DNA of 64,000 nt from Sipunculus nudus (GCA_026874595.1 CM049309.1:22115033-22179032); one strand, 5' to 3'. Shown: positions 26,701-38,919, numbered from the stretch's first letter. The notes: generated by a model from the sequence alone, not told the origin. Program-made: numbers and translations.

Positions 26701-28002
26701 CCTGCCACGCTCACAGGGACTTGGCATCAGGCCCAGTACAGCCAACATACATTGGACATCATTCAGTAATCAGTCATAGTCAAACTAGTGTGGTATATGT
26801 CACAAGCAGTAAAAGTCGTCTATGTCTTTTTCAGCAGTTGTATACATTAAGTTCAAATATATCAAAATGCTTGAGTTAATAATGATGCTGTTTTGTATAA
26901 GAAAATTCAGACTGTTGCTGTATCTCCCCTTCAGTTACTAAATGGGAGCATTTTATTTATTGGTGATAGACCAATATCTATCTAACAAATAAGATTACTG
27001 TTTCCTTGCTTTCAGAGTCCCTTGATTTTGAATATTAAGCTTTGTTTAATTGTGTATGATTAATGTATATCATTACACAGGCTTCTCATGTTCTTTTCAC
27101 GACTGCCTGGTCTGACTAGATAAGTAATCTCGCTTTTTCTAAACATTTCGTGCTCTGTTATCTCATGATCCATGTCAGCCTCCAAGGTAAATATTTTGTG
27201 TGATAATGATAATATTGGATAAAATACACAGTCTAAGTAAGCAGTAGAAAAATGTCAATAAAATGTCAATTTAAAAAGGAAACTTTGCCAAACCAAATCT
27301 TAAGGTCAGGGCTTTAATGAATATTTGATCTACCAACCAATTTAATATCACAAAGCACACACCAGAAAATAAATAAAAAAAAAGAATTAATGCCATTTAT
27401 ACAAAACTTTAAAATTTCGCTGATTGGTTGCTGAAATCTGGGGGAAATGATGCTGACTATACAGAACATTATTTTTTAATTTCACATTATGTCCCTTAAC
27501 TAATTTTATCAGTTTATATGACAGTTGATAAGACAGTTTTATCTGATAACAAGTTTTTGTGCAAAGGTACCAACCTGCCACACTGGCTACTTATGAATTT
27601 ATTGATATAAGAATCATTTAGTTTTTGAATATTAGGATTATACAACTGCAAGATGACAGACAATTCATTTAATCAGGGTTCAAATATCTGTACATGCACT
27701 TATATCGGAGGCTGTAGTGTAACTAAGATTTTTTTGCAAGATTGAGTGTTGCCATTTTTGTTGTGCTAATGATGATATACCACTTGAATGCAATTGTATT
27801 ATTTTAGTTATTATGATAAGCAGGATATTGACAGGATTTATTATATTTTGCAGGGTTTGAATGTAGATGTGGGGGCCTGTACTGCAGTATACACCGTTAT
27901 TCTGATAAACATGATTGCACATTTGACTACAAAGAACATGGCCAGAAGCAGATCCGGAAGGCTAATCCTGTAATTGTTGGAGAGAAGATACAAAAAATCT
28001 GA
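19022..28002 (+). CDS. ZFAND5/6-like: A20/AN1 zinc-finger protein, ZFAND5/6 type (four coding exons)
   Basis: Four exons, 19022-19199, 22744-22953, 25936-26046 and 27854-28002, join with all introns in phase 1 and give 648 nt (215 residues plus TGA). Human ZFAND5 and ZFAND6 are about the same length. The A20 zinc finger lies at residues 15-38 with Cys16, Cys20, Cys32 and Cys35. A Ser/Thr/Pro-rich linker covers about 44-150. The AN1 finger uses Cys156, Cys159, Cys170, Cys172, Cys177, His180, His186 and Cys188. The C-terminus [12 protein letters not shown] is the family signature. The start ATG sits in a gccaccATGG context just after an acceptor at 18987, so at least one non-coding 5' exon is expected upstream. 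Known role of the family: ubiquitin binding through A20, proteasome and stress/NF-kB signalling, cytosolic. All zinc ligands are present and no frame break was seen, so the gene looks functional. Assignment to ZFAND5 versus ZFAND6 cannot be made. Confidence 0.96.
19299..21750 (+). mobile_element. Helentron-like non-autonomous element, family A, copy 2 (in ZFAND intron)
   Basis: It begins AGCTCAGCTGACTATAAG with a CCGTCCGTCCATCCGTCC block and ends CAGCTGAGCACCGTGACCC followed by ATAGGTCCCTTG. The interior matches the minus-strand copy at 3776-6126 throughout, including the ACCTTAAATTTTGCCCAAC blocks near 19700 and 20360. Non-coding. It sits about 100 bp after the exon 1 donor of the ZFAND gene, in the sense orientation. 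Confidence 0.62.
22744..22953 (+). CDS. ZFAND coding exon 2: Ser/Thr/Pro-rich linker
   Basis: This exon encodes residues 60-129 in the phase-1 frame. It is low complexity ([33 protein letters not shown]), as expected for the disordered linker between the two fingers. The acceptor is gttgacag at 22743 and the donor is cacag|gtattt at 22953/22954. Its last 54 nt (22900-22953) are the founder-like unit of the minisatellite that fills the start of the next intron. Confidence 0.92.
22900..24270 (+). repeat. Exon-boundary minisatellite (about 15 units) spanning a 5' splice site
   Basis: Units of roughly 75-110 bp repeat the pattern cacacag-tgcccaccc-(c)tagtgataaagagaagg-agccaatgcaagg-tgccacag|gtacac, then AT/CA-rich spacer. 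The first unit is the real end of exon 2 with its donor. Units 2 and 3 keep the longer 54-nt coding-like core and later ones the 48-nt form. Several units have lost the AG or GT or acquired stops. Poly-C tracts have expanded at the ccacccc position in later units. Confidence 0.9.
24271..25365. mobile_element. CpG-rich insertion splitting the minisatellite
   Basis: From about 24.4 kb this block has by eye around 30 CpGs in 0.9 kb, while flanking intron DNA has only a few per kb. It is bounded by minisatellite units on both sides. No coding domain or terminal repeat was recognised, so the element type is unknown. Confidence 0.45.
25366..25450 (+). repeat. Detached unit of the exon-boundary minisatellite
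   Basis: The sequence cacacagtgcccacctcaag followed by agagaaagagccaatgcaag and a ggtacact end matches the array at 22900-24270. It is separated from the array by about 1.1 kb of unrelated, CpG-rich sequence, implying insertion into the array. Confidence 0.8.
25936..26046 (+). CDS. ZFAND coding exon 3: linker end and first AN1 cysteines
   Basis: This exon encodes residues 130-166. A Lys-rich segment ([11 protein letters not shown]) leads into the AN1 pair Cys156 and Cys159 and the conserved KKKVGLTG. The acceptor is ctacttcag at 25935 and the donor is cacag|gtgaga at 26046/26047. Splitting AN1 immediately after GLTG is consistent with the phase-1 junction to the last exon. Confidence 0.94.
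27854..28002 (+). CDS. ZFAND coding exon 4: AN1 core, C-terminus and stop
   Basis: This exon encodes residues 167-215 and TGA at 28000-28002. It contains [15 protein letters not shown] and [11 protein letters not shown] with six of the eight AN1 ligands, then the conserved EKIQKI tail. The acceptor is atattttgcag at 27853. Confidence 0.96.
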
Positions 28003-29018
28003 AACCAGCTCCATGTGTGCCCTCCTGGAGATCCTGGTATTGCATTGGTGCTGTCACCTGGTGGCAGAGCCTTGAGACTGATCGCTGCTGACAGCAGTGA
28101 CTAAACGTGTGTGTGTGGGGTTAAGCAGGCTGATCACGTAAACCTATAATATGCATTATTCTCTTAAGCTTCAATACCCCTCCAGATTGGCCTTTTCAGT
28201 GCTATTAGCATGCATCATTTTCTTATTTACAAAATTTTATTGATATACATCATTATATGCCGTGTGGGCAGGAGAGAGATACTTCAATTATTTATAAAAA
28301 GTGAACCTTCCTTGTCCATTCAAACATATATCAGGGCTGTACAAGAAATGGTTGCAGGCTGACATAACAGGAAGAATAGACTTCTGATTAAGCTCAGGCA
28401 ATGCAAACCATATAGAAAATGTTATGGCCGAATTGTCACTACATCACTCAGACTGTGCTGTTTGGTCTCTGTTTTTTTTCAGGTACATTTATGTTTTTTT
28501 AAGGGTTGGGGGGGGGGGATGGGGGGATGGTTAAACGGTATAGGTCTATAGTTGGGTGTATATGGTATGTGTAATTGCCAGAAAGATTGTTCATGATTAG
28601 TGTGTACCATATGTTTACATTCATGTACTAAAAAGCAGCCTTCTCCCTGTAGAGGCTATGTCTTCTCTCTGTACAGCACATAGCAAGGCCTGTGTATCTG
28701 TTTGTATGTGTGTTTGTGTGTGTTTATGTCCTGCTGGGCTATGCTTTAACCAAGGCTGTACAGAGTTAAATTATCTGTGACTTTCTGAACATCATTTTCA
28801 GGTCTGAAATGTCATCTGGTTGAAAGAAGTAATTCATTGCATCACACTTACTTGAAGTAAAGTTTGTGTTGATAAGGCACTCTTTGGCCATTTCATATAT
28901 TTTGACACCAATTAAGATGTCATTAATTACAGAATAATCTGTGTTATGGTTTGTATCATTTTGTGAAACATAGGATCATAATTGAAATGAGAATGAAAAT
29001 AAATGTAATTTTAATAAA
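28003..29018 (+). other. ZFAND 3' UTR with two poly(A) signals
   Basis: No ORF of note follows the stop. The first well-placed AATAAA hexamers are at 28998-29003 and 29013-29018, about 1 kb after the stop, which would give a UTR of roughly 1.0 kb. A short G run lies near 28508-28518. The extent is inferred from signals only; transcript ends are not visible in DNA. Confidence 0.5.
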
Positions 29019-29483
29019 AATGACATATAAGCAACAGTTTAACTCATTATGGTAATGTTGGATGGGACTGCTTCAAAGCATGCAGCATAATTAACGTTCT
29101 GATCAGTTTTGAAGGTGGTTTGAGGGCGAGCTCAATTTGACCTATTTTAGAGTGAGCCCAGTTTTAGGTTGAGCTCTGTCTGAGGGAATGTTAACACGCT
29201 CCTGCATAGTAAATACAGGACTACCATAGTGTTTGTGGGACATTTAATGGGGTGGATCTCTTTTAAGTGCTTCCACCAAAATCCACTTCATTCAGCAGCC
29301 TGACAACAAGTTTTAGACACTCCTGCAACAGAAATGATTAGTATCTGGATATTTAAGCCAAATCTTGTTCATTTATCATGTTCATTAATATACGAAAGTC
29401 TTGTATTGTTTATCAGTTTCCTCACCATGTAGAAGTGTGAACCCCTGTGCATGTATGAATCCTAGACTTATCTGCAGAAAATA

Positions 29484-29493
29484 GATTTATATA

Positions 29494-29534
<41 letters not shown>

Positions 29535-29657
29535 AAAATTATGTAACATTCAATAATGTTACATAATCTGTGAACTGGTTCTGCAATATATATATATTTA
29601 TATATAAATGTATGTATTTATATACATACATATATATTTGCATATATTATATATATA

Positions 29658-29742
<85 letters not shown>
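29484..29742. repeat. Two TA arrays flanking a short palindrome
   Basis: TA-rich runs at 29484-29530 and 29585-29742 flank ATTATGTAACATT-CAAT-AATGTTACATAAT (29538-29567), a hairpin with perfect 13-bp arms. Confidence 0.9.
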
Positions 29743-29744
<2 letters not shown>

Positions 29745-32221
29745 AGAGTTGTCCTCCATACACTGTCATTTGTGTTTGGGTCCTGTTTTAGGTCGCAGTA
29801 CCATTTCACTAGCTGCGCCAAGCATGTTATATCATAGGTCGCCTTATCAAGCATATTAAGTCACACCGTTACCATATGCTTTACTGACGCTTATAATCTA
29901 GTCGGGGAGAGAATTATCAGTTAATAAATACGTTACAGCTTCACTCAGACACTTGATCAATGATCGATGTAAATTATAAACCCTAACTGATCATGATGCG
30001 GGTGCCCGCGGTGCAAGTTTTCAGCCACATAAACACATTTAATCTGGGTTACTTGCTTGATTTATGACGACGTTTTATCATTGTAGGTTGTATCTCAGCT
30101 TCTAGGTATAAACCATTGATCACTTCTGTTATTTGGGATGTCATGTATTTAGGTTAGTGGAAATTCATCGTGTGACTTTCATGTATCATTTCACTCACTT
30201 AATAAATCACATGATAGTAATCTTAGGGGCGTTATATTTTGTGAATTTATATCAATCACAAGAAATAACTCAAATAAAGCCATATCGAAAATGCGGTGTA
30301 CACAGATTCACAAGATATGTTTCTCATGGTAACCCAAAACCAACGCGGGTCAGCTGTGACCCCATATACCTATGAATGGGTCGAATCACAAAATGGAATA
30401 GAATAATTTGTATTTAAAGTGGTTGTAGTGATGCAATACCTTCAACATATAATGGGGGTGTTTATTGGCGATTACTTTAACCTCAAATTACTATTTTAGT
30501 AAAGGTACTTACAGACCAACCAAAAGAACTAGCATCAAACGGCAAAACCTCGTCGAGGTATAAATATCCTTAACTTTACTCAGTTATACGTGTGATAACA
30601 CGTCGGTGTTACATCCATTCAGTGGCCCATTATTATTAGAGTATGGGACTCGTAATATCCCATACCGTCAAACCAGCCAATATCAATTTTGACATCCTTT
30701 TATTAGCTTTTTAATGGAGCCTAGTGAAATGGTAGATGCCATGTTTCGTAACTTTATTTGATCTGTGAACAGTTGAAAGTGAGTTCGGATGAAGTTCGAT
30801 AATGTAATACTAAGAAAAGTACATCAATATAATAACAATCCTGTTAGTGATAGGAAACCATAGTCCCCACTCTTCATGGAATTCCAGAAACCTATGTTAC
30901 CGTTCTGAGCGATCGCACTTGATAGAAGTCGCGGTTTGACAAGTGCGGCCTGGTTCATTTGAGTTAACTAATTAGCGAATATTTTATTGTATATATAGGT
31001 GCATTATATGAGGCCCAAGAGCACTAAGTGAACCAACATTTCACCAAATGAGGGTTCGACACCTAAAAGGCTTTTGCTGTACCATAATATATATACTACA
31101 TGAGTATTTTATCATTCCTTAACGTTACATATGAAACATTTGGCTCACTTCTTTATCTTGACTAGTTGCGAGTACGCGACGTCATTGGCAAATATACCAA
31201 ATCATATGTACACACTGAGCAGCTAAACTCTAGCAAGAAGGGAACCCATATTTTCTCAAAATAATGTGGTTTCAATGTCTAATAGACTTCTATGTAAGAA
31301 AATAAGTAATATATAATAATATTTTATAATAAAGAAATATACAGGAAAACATCAGCGTCACTTCTCGGCTTATTTATGTTGCCTTGTTAATACACGTCAT
31401 TGACAAAAATACCAAACGTAGGTTCATTTTGCACAGACAATGTTGAAATCCGAAAAAATGAATATGTGGGTTCACTAGTTTAGTGCTTTTATCCACTGAA
31501 CCTATTTTTTTCTGCGCAAAGTTTGTATCTTCAGCTGTTGGGGGCTCACATTTGAGCCCTGTATAATGTACCTACACCTGTGTTTTTAGCATTAGGTTCT
31601 ATATTGTGCATAAATTACAAACATGAACAAAACATGAAATGATCCACAGTGGCGGTATTCCAGAATTCCTCACAGTAATTCACATAAAAATACCGGAATG
31701 ATACCTTTATATTGCGTAAATGATTCACTCTTGCAACCGGCAGTGAAATTTAAATCAGTCGGGAAGTGTGTCATCACCTGACGAGGGTCATCTTGGTGCA
31801 CTGTATGTTCGCGAAGGATCTGATAATAAGTGACCTTTATCATGTACCGAGGTCGCTTTCTGCCTCCGTCACACGTGACGTACCTGAGGTGATTTACTGG
31901 AACGCGGGAAGGGATTTTGATTTCTCAGTTACTAAAATTGTCTTTTTAACATAATTATTGCAACATTCTCACTAAGGTTTCATCGTTTGACGCGAGCCTG
32001 CGTGGAGGGTGGCGCTCCCATCTCCACCAAATAACTTGATATATATTACTGGTATCGCGAGCGATTAAAGGTATCTTTTTATCCAGGAAAGCGGTTGGTG
32101 TCAGTTTATAAATTTAACCCTTCGTCTAATTTGACTTAATAGTAATAATAATTTGTTCATTTATAAGTGCAATCATACATACATTTCAATGCACTGTACA
32201 GCGCTACAAGATCAAACATTT
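29743..32221. other. CpG-rich intergenic DNA, nothing recognised
   Basis: After the ZFAND 3' end the CpG content rises sharply. No ORF with a domain, no element termini and no RNA gene were recognised. Confidence 0.4.
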
Positions 32222-33810
32222 TTATGCCCCCGCCACAAAGTGGCCGGGGCATATAGTTTTACCCATGTCCGTCATTCCGTCATTCCGTCATTCCGAAATG
32301 AAACAGTTGTACGGACTTTTTTTTCGTAATGCCTGCAGATATTGGCCTGATTTTTGGTGTGTGGGCAGATATAGACCAGTTACAGATCGAGTTCGCGTTT
32401 CGTCCCGGTTGACCTACTTTTGACCGTTTTACGGCTCCTAAACTTAGAAAATTTCATGAAAAATAGAAATATTCATGACAGAAACACATGTACGGACTTT
32501 TTTTCGCAATGCCTGCAGATATTGGCCTGATTTTTGGTGTGTGAGCAGATAGAGACCAGTTACAGATCGAGTTCGCGTTTCGTCCTGGTTGACCTACTTT
32601 TGACCGTTTTACAGCTCCTAAACTTAGAAAATTTCATGAAAAATATGAAATATTCATGACAGATACACATGTACGGACTTTTTTTCGCAATGCCTGCAGA
32701 TATTGGCCTGATTTTTGGTGTGTGAGCAGATATAGACCAGTTACAGATCGAGTTCGCGTTTCGTCCTGGTAGACCTACTTTTGACCGTTTTACGGCTCCT
32801 AAACTTAGAAAATTTCATGAAAAATAGAAATATTTATGACAGATACACATGTACGGACTTTTTTTTCGCAATGCCTGCAGATATTGGCCTGATTTTTGGT
32901 GTGTGAGCAGATATAGACCAGTTACAGATCGAGTTCGCATTTCGTCCTGGTTGAACTACTTTTGACCGTTTTACGGCTCCTGAACATAGAAAATTTCATG
33001 AAAAATATGAAATTTCATGACAAATACACATGTACGGTTTTTTTTTTCTCAGTGCCTGCAGATATTGGCCTGATTTTTGGTGTGTGGACAGATATAGACC
33101 AGTTACAGATCGAGTTCGCGTTTCGTCCTGGTTGACCTACTTTTGACCGTTTTATAGCTCCTAAACTTAGAAATTTTCATGAAAAATATGAAATTTCATG
33201 ACAAATACACATGTACAGACGTTTTTTCGCAATGCCTGCAGATATTGGCCTGATTTTTGATGTGTCGGCAGATATTGACCAGTTACAGATGGAGTTCACG
33301 TTTTGTCCCAGTTGACCTATTTTTGACCGTTTGACGGTGCTCTCACATAGAAAATTTCATAAAAAAAGTGCACATGTATGGACTTTTTTTCGCAGTGCCT
33401 GCAGATATGGGCCTGATTTTTGGTGTGTAGGCAGATAATGACCAGTTACAGATCGAGTTCTTGTTTTGTCTCAGTTGACCTACTTTTGACCATTTGACTG
33501 CTCCTGAACATAGAAAGTTTCATGAAAAATATAAATTTTCACAACAAATGCATATGTACTGACTTTTTTTCCTCAATGCCTGCAGATACCACCCTTTTTT
33601 TTGTGTGGGCAGATAGTGACAGTTACAGATCGAGTTTGCGTTTCATCCTGGTTGACCTACTTTTGATTGTTTTACGGATCCTAAACATAGAAAATTTCAT
33701 GAAAGACAGAAATTTTTATGGAAAATGCACATGTATGGACTTTTTTTCACAATGCCTGCATATAATGGCATAATTTTTGGTGTGTTGCTTGATCATGACC
33801 CGTTACAGAT
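32222..33810 (+). mobile_element. Helentron-like element, family B, copy 1, 3' truncated
   Basis: It starts TTATGCCCCCGCCACAAAG, folding with TGGCCGGGGC, then a CCGTCATTCCGTCATTCC head and about nine monomers of roughly 180 bp (TGCCTGCAGATATTGGCCTG at about 32334, 32514, 32694 and so on). It stops inside a monomer at about 33810 without the 3' hairpin found in copy 2. Confidence 0.7.
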
Positions 33811-34303
33811 AACGCGGGGCATTCGTTGCATGCAGGACTTTCTGTACAGATATAAGAATTTTGTATTCTCTGCGCTGGTTCACGGGCAGCCAGTGGAGTT
33901 GGAATAGCACTGGGGTGATGTGTGTTAGCAGACATACAGCATTGCTTGAGCTATTTGGCACGATGTAATGTCTTGTCAGTTACATTTACAAGAAGTCCAT
34001 TAATGGAAGTCTGTGTTTGAAAAACATTGTCCACTGTTCTGATACATCAAGAAAATGACCAGAGGTGGCTGGACTTGGGAAAAAAATTGACTACCTGACG
34101 TCAGTTCCATGTAGCAAGTATTCAGTGGTCCTTTTTTTTCAAATTTATCCACCATAACGTATTCTGCTGCCGCTACCGAATTGTGCTGCCATCTTGCGGC
34201 TTTATATTTAACCATACATTTCGGATTGCATCTGTCACTTATATCCACATCGCCATATATGGACATACCCAATAAAATGTAAACTGCGCTACAGGCTACA
34301 TTT
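33811..34303. other. Spacer between the two family B elements
   Basis: About 490 bp of unrelated sequence separates the truncated and complete copies. No ORF with a recognisable domain, and no terminal repeats. Confidence 0.4.
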
Positions 34304-35802
34304 TTATGCCCCCGCCACAAAGTGGCCGGGGCATATAGTTTTACCCATGTCCGTCCATCCATCATTCCGGAATCAAACAGTTGTACAGACTTTTTTTCGC
34401 AATGCCTGCAGATATTGGCATGATTTTTGGTGTGTGGGCAGATAATGACCAGTTACATATAGAGTTCGCGTTTCGTCCCGGTTGACCTACTTTTGAACGT
34501 TTTACGCCTCCTTAACTTAGAAAATTTCATGAAAAATAGAAATTTTCATGACAAATACACATGTACGGACTTTTTTTTCGCAATGCCTGCAGATATTTGC
34601 CTGATTTTCGGTGTGTGGGCAGATAATGACCAGTTAAAGATCGAGTTCGCGATTCGTCCCAGTTGACCTACTTTTGAACGTTTTACGGCTCCTAAACTTA
34701 GAAAATTTCATGAAAAATAGAAATTTTCATGACAAATACACATGTACGGACTTTTTATTCGCAATGCCTGCAGATATTTGCCTGATTTTCGGTGTGTGGG
34801 CAGATAATGACCAGTTACAGATCGAGTTCGCGTTTCGTCCTAGTTGACCTACTTTTGACCGTTTTACGGCTCCTAAACTTAGAAAATTTCATGAAAAATA
34901 GAAATTTTCATGACAAATACACATGTACGGACTTTATTTCGCAATGCCTGCAGATATTGGCCTGATTTTTGATGTGTGGGCAGATATTGACCAGTTACAG
35001 ATCGAGTTCGCGTTTCGTCCCAGTTGACCTACTTTTGACCGTTTTACGGCTCCTGAACATAGAAAATTTCATGAAAAATATAAATTTTCAGGACAAATAC
35101 ACATGTACAGACTTTTTTTTTCGCAATACCTGCAGATTTTGGCCTGATTTTTGGTGTGTGGGCAGATAATGACCAGTTACAGATCGAGTTCACGTTTTGT
35201 CCCAGTTGACCTACTTTTGACCGTTTGACGGTGCTCTATTATAGAAAATTTTCATGAAAAAGTGCAAATGTACGGACTTTTTTTCGCAGTGCCTGCAGAT
35301 ACGGGCCTGATTTTTTTGTGTGTAGGCAGATAATGACCAGTTACAGATCGAGTTCTTGAGCTACTTTTGACCATTTGTCTGCTCCTGAACATAGAAAGTT
35401 TCATGAAAAATAGAAATTTTTATAACAAATGCATATATACAGACTTTTTTTTCCTCAATGCCTGCAGATACCATCCTGATTTTTTTATATGTGGGCAGAT
35501 AATGAGAGTTACAGATCGAGTTCGCGTTTCGTCCCGGTTGACCTATTTTTGATTGTTTTACGGCTCCTAAACATAGAAAATTTCATGAAAGACAGAAATT
35601 TTAATGGAAAATGCACATGTATGGACTTTTTTCACAATGCCTGTAGATACTGGCCTGATTTTTGATGTGTTGCTTGATAATGAGTTTGCATTTTCCCTTG
35701 TTGACCTACTTTTGACCATACGACACCTCCTGAACTCAAAATTTATCAAATGTTTCTAATTTGCCCAAGGCGGGGGCATTTGTGTCGTTCCGACACATCT
35801 AG
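34304..35802 (+). mobile_element. Helentron-like element, family B, copy 2, complete
   Basis: The 5' ATGCCCCCGCC (34306-34316) is exactly inverted as GGCGGGGGCAT at 35769-35779. It is followed by the hairpin GTGTCG-TTC-CGACAC (35782-35796) and a terminal ATCTAG before T's. Inside are eight monomers of about 180 bp. Asymmetric terminal inverted repeats, a 3' hairpin, a CTAG end and T-rich flanks are the known signature of Helentron/HINE elements. There is no Rep/helicase ORF, so it is non-autonomous. Confidence 0.72.
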
Positions 35803-36682
35803 TTTTTTATGGATCAAGGACATCATGGAAGCGGAATACGGCCTACTATTGTACCCCCAGACTGACAGCTTTCTTGCGCCGCTATATTTATTCCTTGTGA
35901 GCGAGATTATATAAATTATTTCACGTATTTGATTTTTACATTTTACATGTGCATAGAAATAGGTTAGAGGACGAGGAGAGTGATCTTTTCCTTGAATGGG
36001 TCCAGTTTTGGGGAAAATCACACAAAATTAAATATTGTGGCGAGACTGGCGTCAGTAGTTTCAAGTATATCACTGAGCTGACATTATTTGTTAGTATGTC
36101 GTAGAGCTGAAATAATGTTCCCTTGATAAAGATTCAGATTGTTCAGATTGATAGTTTTTCATTGGAGGAGGTTATGTTCAGACTAATGTTTGTTTGATAT
36201 AAATAATTTATTATATATATAGGGACTACCTTTACCGACACCTTCATACACACACGGATATACAGCAGTATTTTTAATCATTGTTTGTTACGGTCACGGC
36301 TGATTTACTTTGATAGGCTTGGTTCGGGCGAATCTTGTTTGCTCAACACTGACCCGATTGACCGCAGTACAGGCGTACGGTATGATATAAGCATCTAAGC
36401 CGAGCCACCGGTGTACTGCCTGTGTGCATTTGTGTTCTCGTCTTCCTAGCGCACATGGAGATATTAATAACCTTGTGATTTCTTAAATTTTCATTGTCTT
36501 TCCACGAATTCAAATACCCCACGGTATGCGTTTTGTACAAAAACCACGAAATTTTTAGCCCACGATGTTATCTGAATCTACAGTATGATAGTTCACACAT
36601 TGCTGTCAGAGGTAACCATTGTCACAGTCGACAAAGGAAATACCGGTGGCCAGCTTAAGTGGAGCACAGAGGGTTGTTGATT
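35803..36682. other. Intergenic DNA, nothing recognised
   Basis: Between the family B element and the SGNH remnant there is no domain-bearing ORF. A short TA run lies near 36212-36222. Confidence 0.4.
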
Positions 36683-37204
36683 TGTGATAGCATTGCCAGA
36701 AATGTTAAAAGAACTAGAAGTTTGGATGTTGAGGCATTCCCATGCAGGTGCTAGAATTGAAACTATTCATGATAAGGTTGTGCACTGCCATATTAGTGTT
36801 GAGAGTTATAAAGTGATTATTTTACATGTGGGTACCAACAATGTTGAGAAGAATAGTGAAGAAGAGATATGCAATGCTATGAACAGACTTGTTACTTTGT
36901 TGAATTGAAAGAATTCTCAAGCTGTTACTGTGATTTCCAGCATCCTACCAAGGCCAAAGAACTTGGGTGTGAATGATCTGAATAGCAAAGTTACACAAGT
37001 GAATGCAATGTTAGCACGCCAGGCTAAGGCTTGGGATTGTAAATTCTGGAAATCATACAGGGCATTTATTGAAAAACAAACCAAGGAGGTGCGACTTGAT
37101 CTGTTTGTTGGAAACGAAGGGCTACATTTTTATGAAACTGGAGCGATTGTATTGAAGCTTAGGATTACTTTGAGGGGAGTTTCCGATCTTTATTTGGCAA
37201 GCTG
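36683..37204 (+). pseudogene. Decayed SGNH/GDSL-hydrolase-like ORF
   Basis: The reading starts CDSIARNVKRTRSLDVEAFP (block I GDS altered to CDS), shifts frame at about 36743, and continues AGARIETIHDKV, VIILHVGTNNVEKNSEEEI, one TGA at 36906-36908, then AVTVISSILPRPK and NEGLHFYETGAIVL. LHVGTNN and the GLH..GA block are typical of SGNH-like ORFs found in animal retrotransposons (the esterase in CR1-type ORF1) and their domesticated relatives. The frameshift, internal stop and lost glycine suggest a non-functional remnant. Its parent element cannot be identified here. Confidence 0.65.
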
Positions 37205-37239
37205 ACAGATCGGGTGTAATTTGTATCATTGATGTTTAG

Positions 37240-38310
37240 CAGAGAAACCTACTGCTATTGCGTGATGAGTTTTAGCGAACCTATGAGCTTATGCGATGGT
37301 GCGGCGTCGTGCGGTGTGCGTCGTGCGGCGTCCGTCGTCTGTACGTTAACCCACACTATCTCGAAAACGGCAGGAGCTAGTATCAACCTTTGTGCAAAAA
37401 ATCAGTCATCTAAAAAACTCTAACGGATTATGTTTATTTTTTGACTATTTGCATTTTTTTAAAAGATTTTTAGGGATAAGCATAAAAACCGTTAAAAATC
37501 TTCTACGCCGAAATCGTCCGGGAAATTGTCCAATATTTCACAGAAATAATCCCAGAAACAATCTCTCTCAATTTTGTTCGAATGGTTCCAGTTCGGTGAT
37601 TTTTGGCTGAGTTACAGGAAGTTGAACTAAGTCATCTGTCCAAAAAAGCATACTAACATTTCAATCTCAGAAACGTCTGGGGCTATTATCACCCAATTTT
37701 ATGCCAGTGTTGATCACATGAGTCATATATGAAATTGAGGTATTGGTGGCGCCACCTGCATCGGCCTTTTTGTACGGTGGTACAAGTGCCTGTATCATAC
37801 TGAGGGCTACAAAAAACCTCTTCTCTGAAACCATATGGCAAAATTGTTTAATATTGCATAGAAATGATCCTAGGGTAGTGCTTTCTGAAGTTTGTTCAAA
37901 TGGTCTCTGTTTAGTGACTTTTGGCTGAGTTATGGGAAGCTGAATTTAGTCAAACGCCATAACAGCCAATTTAAGCTCAGTGGCTATAAAGATCTTCTTC
38001 TTAAAAACCGCTGGGCCTAATTCTTTAAACTCACAAATTAATTATCCTCAGATGTTGATAATTCAAGTTCGTTCAAATGGTTTGGGTTCAGTGCTTTTTG
38101 GCTGAGTTACGAGAAGCTGAACTTTGCCAGTTTTCTGTATCTTCCTATATGAGTTATAAACCTACAAAACGTTTCTCGACTGACGCCACTGAAGCCAATT
38201 TGTTTAATATTTTACAAGAATAATCCCCACAATAATTCTTATAATAATTGTCCTTAATGGTTCCACATGAATGATTTTTAGCTGAATTATGAAGATTGAT
38301 TTGAGTCATT
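37240..38310 (+). repeat. Diverged tandem-monomer element with CCGTCGTC head
   Basis: A head rich in GCGGCGTCGTGCGG and CGTCCGTCGTC near 37305-37345 is followed by CTATCTCGAAAACGG. Then come four diverged units near 37500-37620, 37840-37945, 38020-38125 and 38210-38300. They share AATGGTT and a TTTTTGGCTGAGTTA-type core. The layout matches the other Helentron-like families, but no termini were found. Confidence 0.45.
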
Positions 38311-38919
38311 TTACCATATATGTTAGCTGTGTGAAGCAGTTACATCTAGCCTGGCACCAGTTTATCAGCATCTATTACATCATGCCACAAGACATTTAGA
38401 TTTAAGGATATTGTTGGTAAATATTGACAAAAATGTTTTTTAAAAGCTTTAGAAAAAATCAGTTTTATGACTTAAATTATTCATCATACCAGGCAATGTT
38501 ACAATCATGGATATTCAGCTCTCTGTGGCTATATAAAGACGACTGTACATGGATTATAAATAATTGGTATCCATACTCAACTTAATTCAAGAATTTGCCA
38601 TCAGTGAGATGTATTTGTATTATAATTTTGCATTCAGTATGTATCTGTAATAATTTTTCATATATTCCTGATTTCTTTTTTTTATATAAAAAAGTCAGTT
38701 GAAAAGCATTATGTGATGGGAAAATTTATTTCAAAGTTATTTCTAGAAGGGACAACTTTTGTGTACAGATGGCAGCACTTGGTTTACCATTGGCAGATTG
38801 CCAAGATTTGCCAGTGCCTGGATGTTGGCCATTAGCCAAGATGATATCAGCTCTATAATTAGCTTTATAGTCCATAGATCATTGATAACTTTCTTTACAA
38901 AAGACTTGTCATGGCCTTA

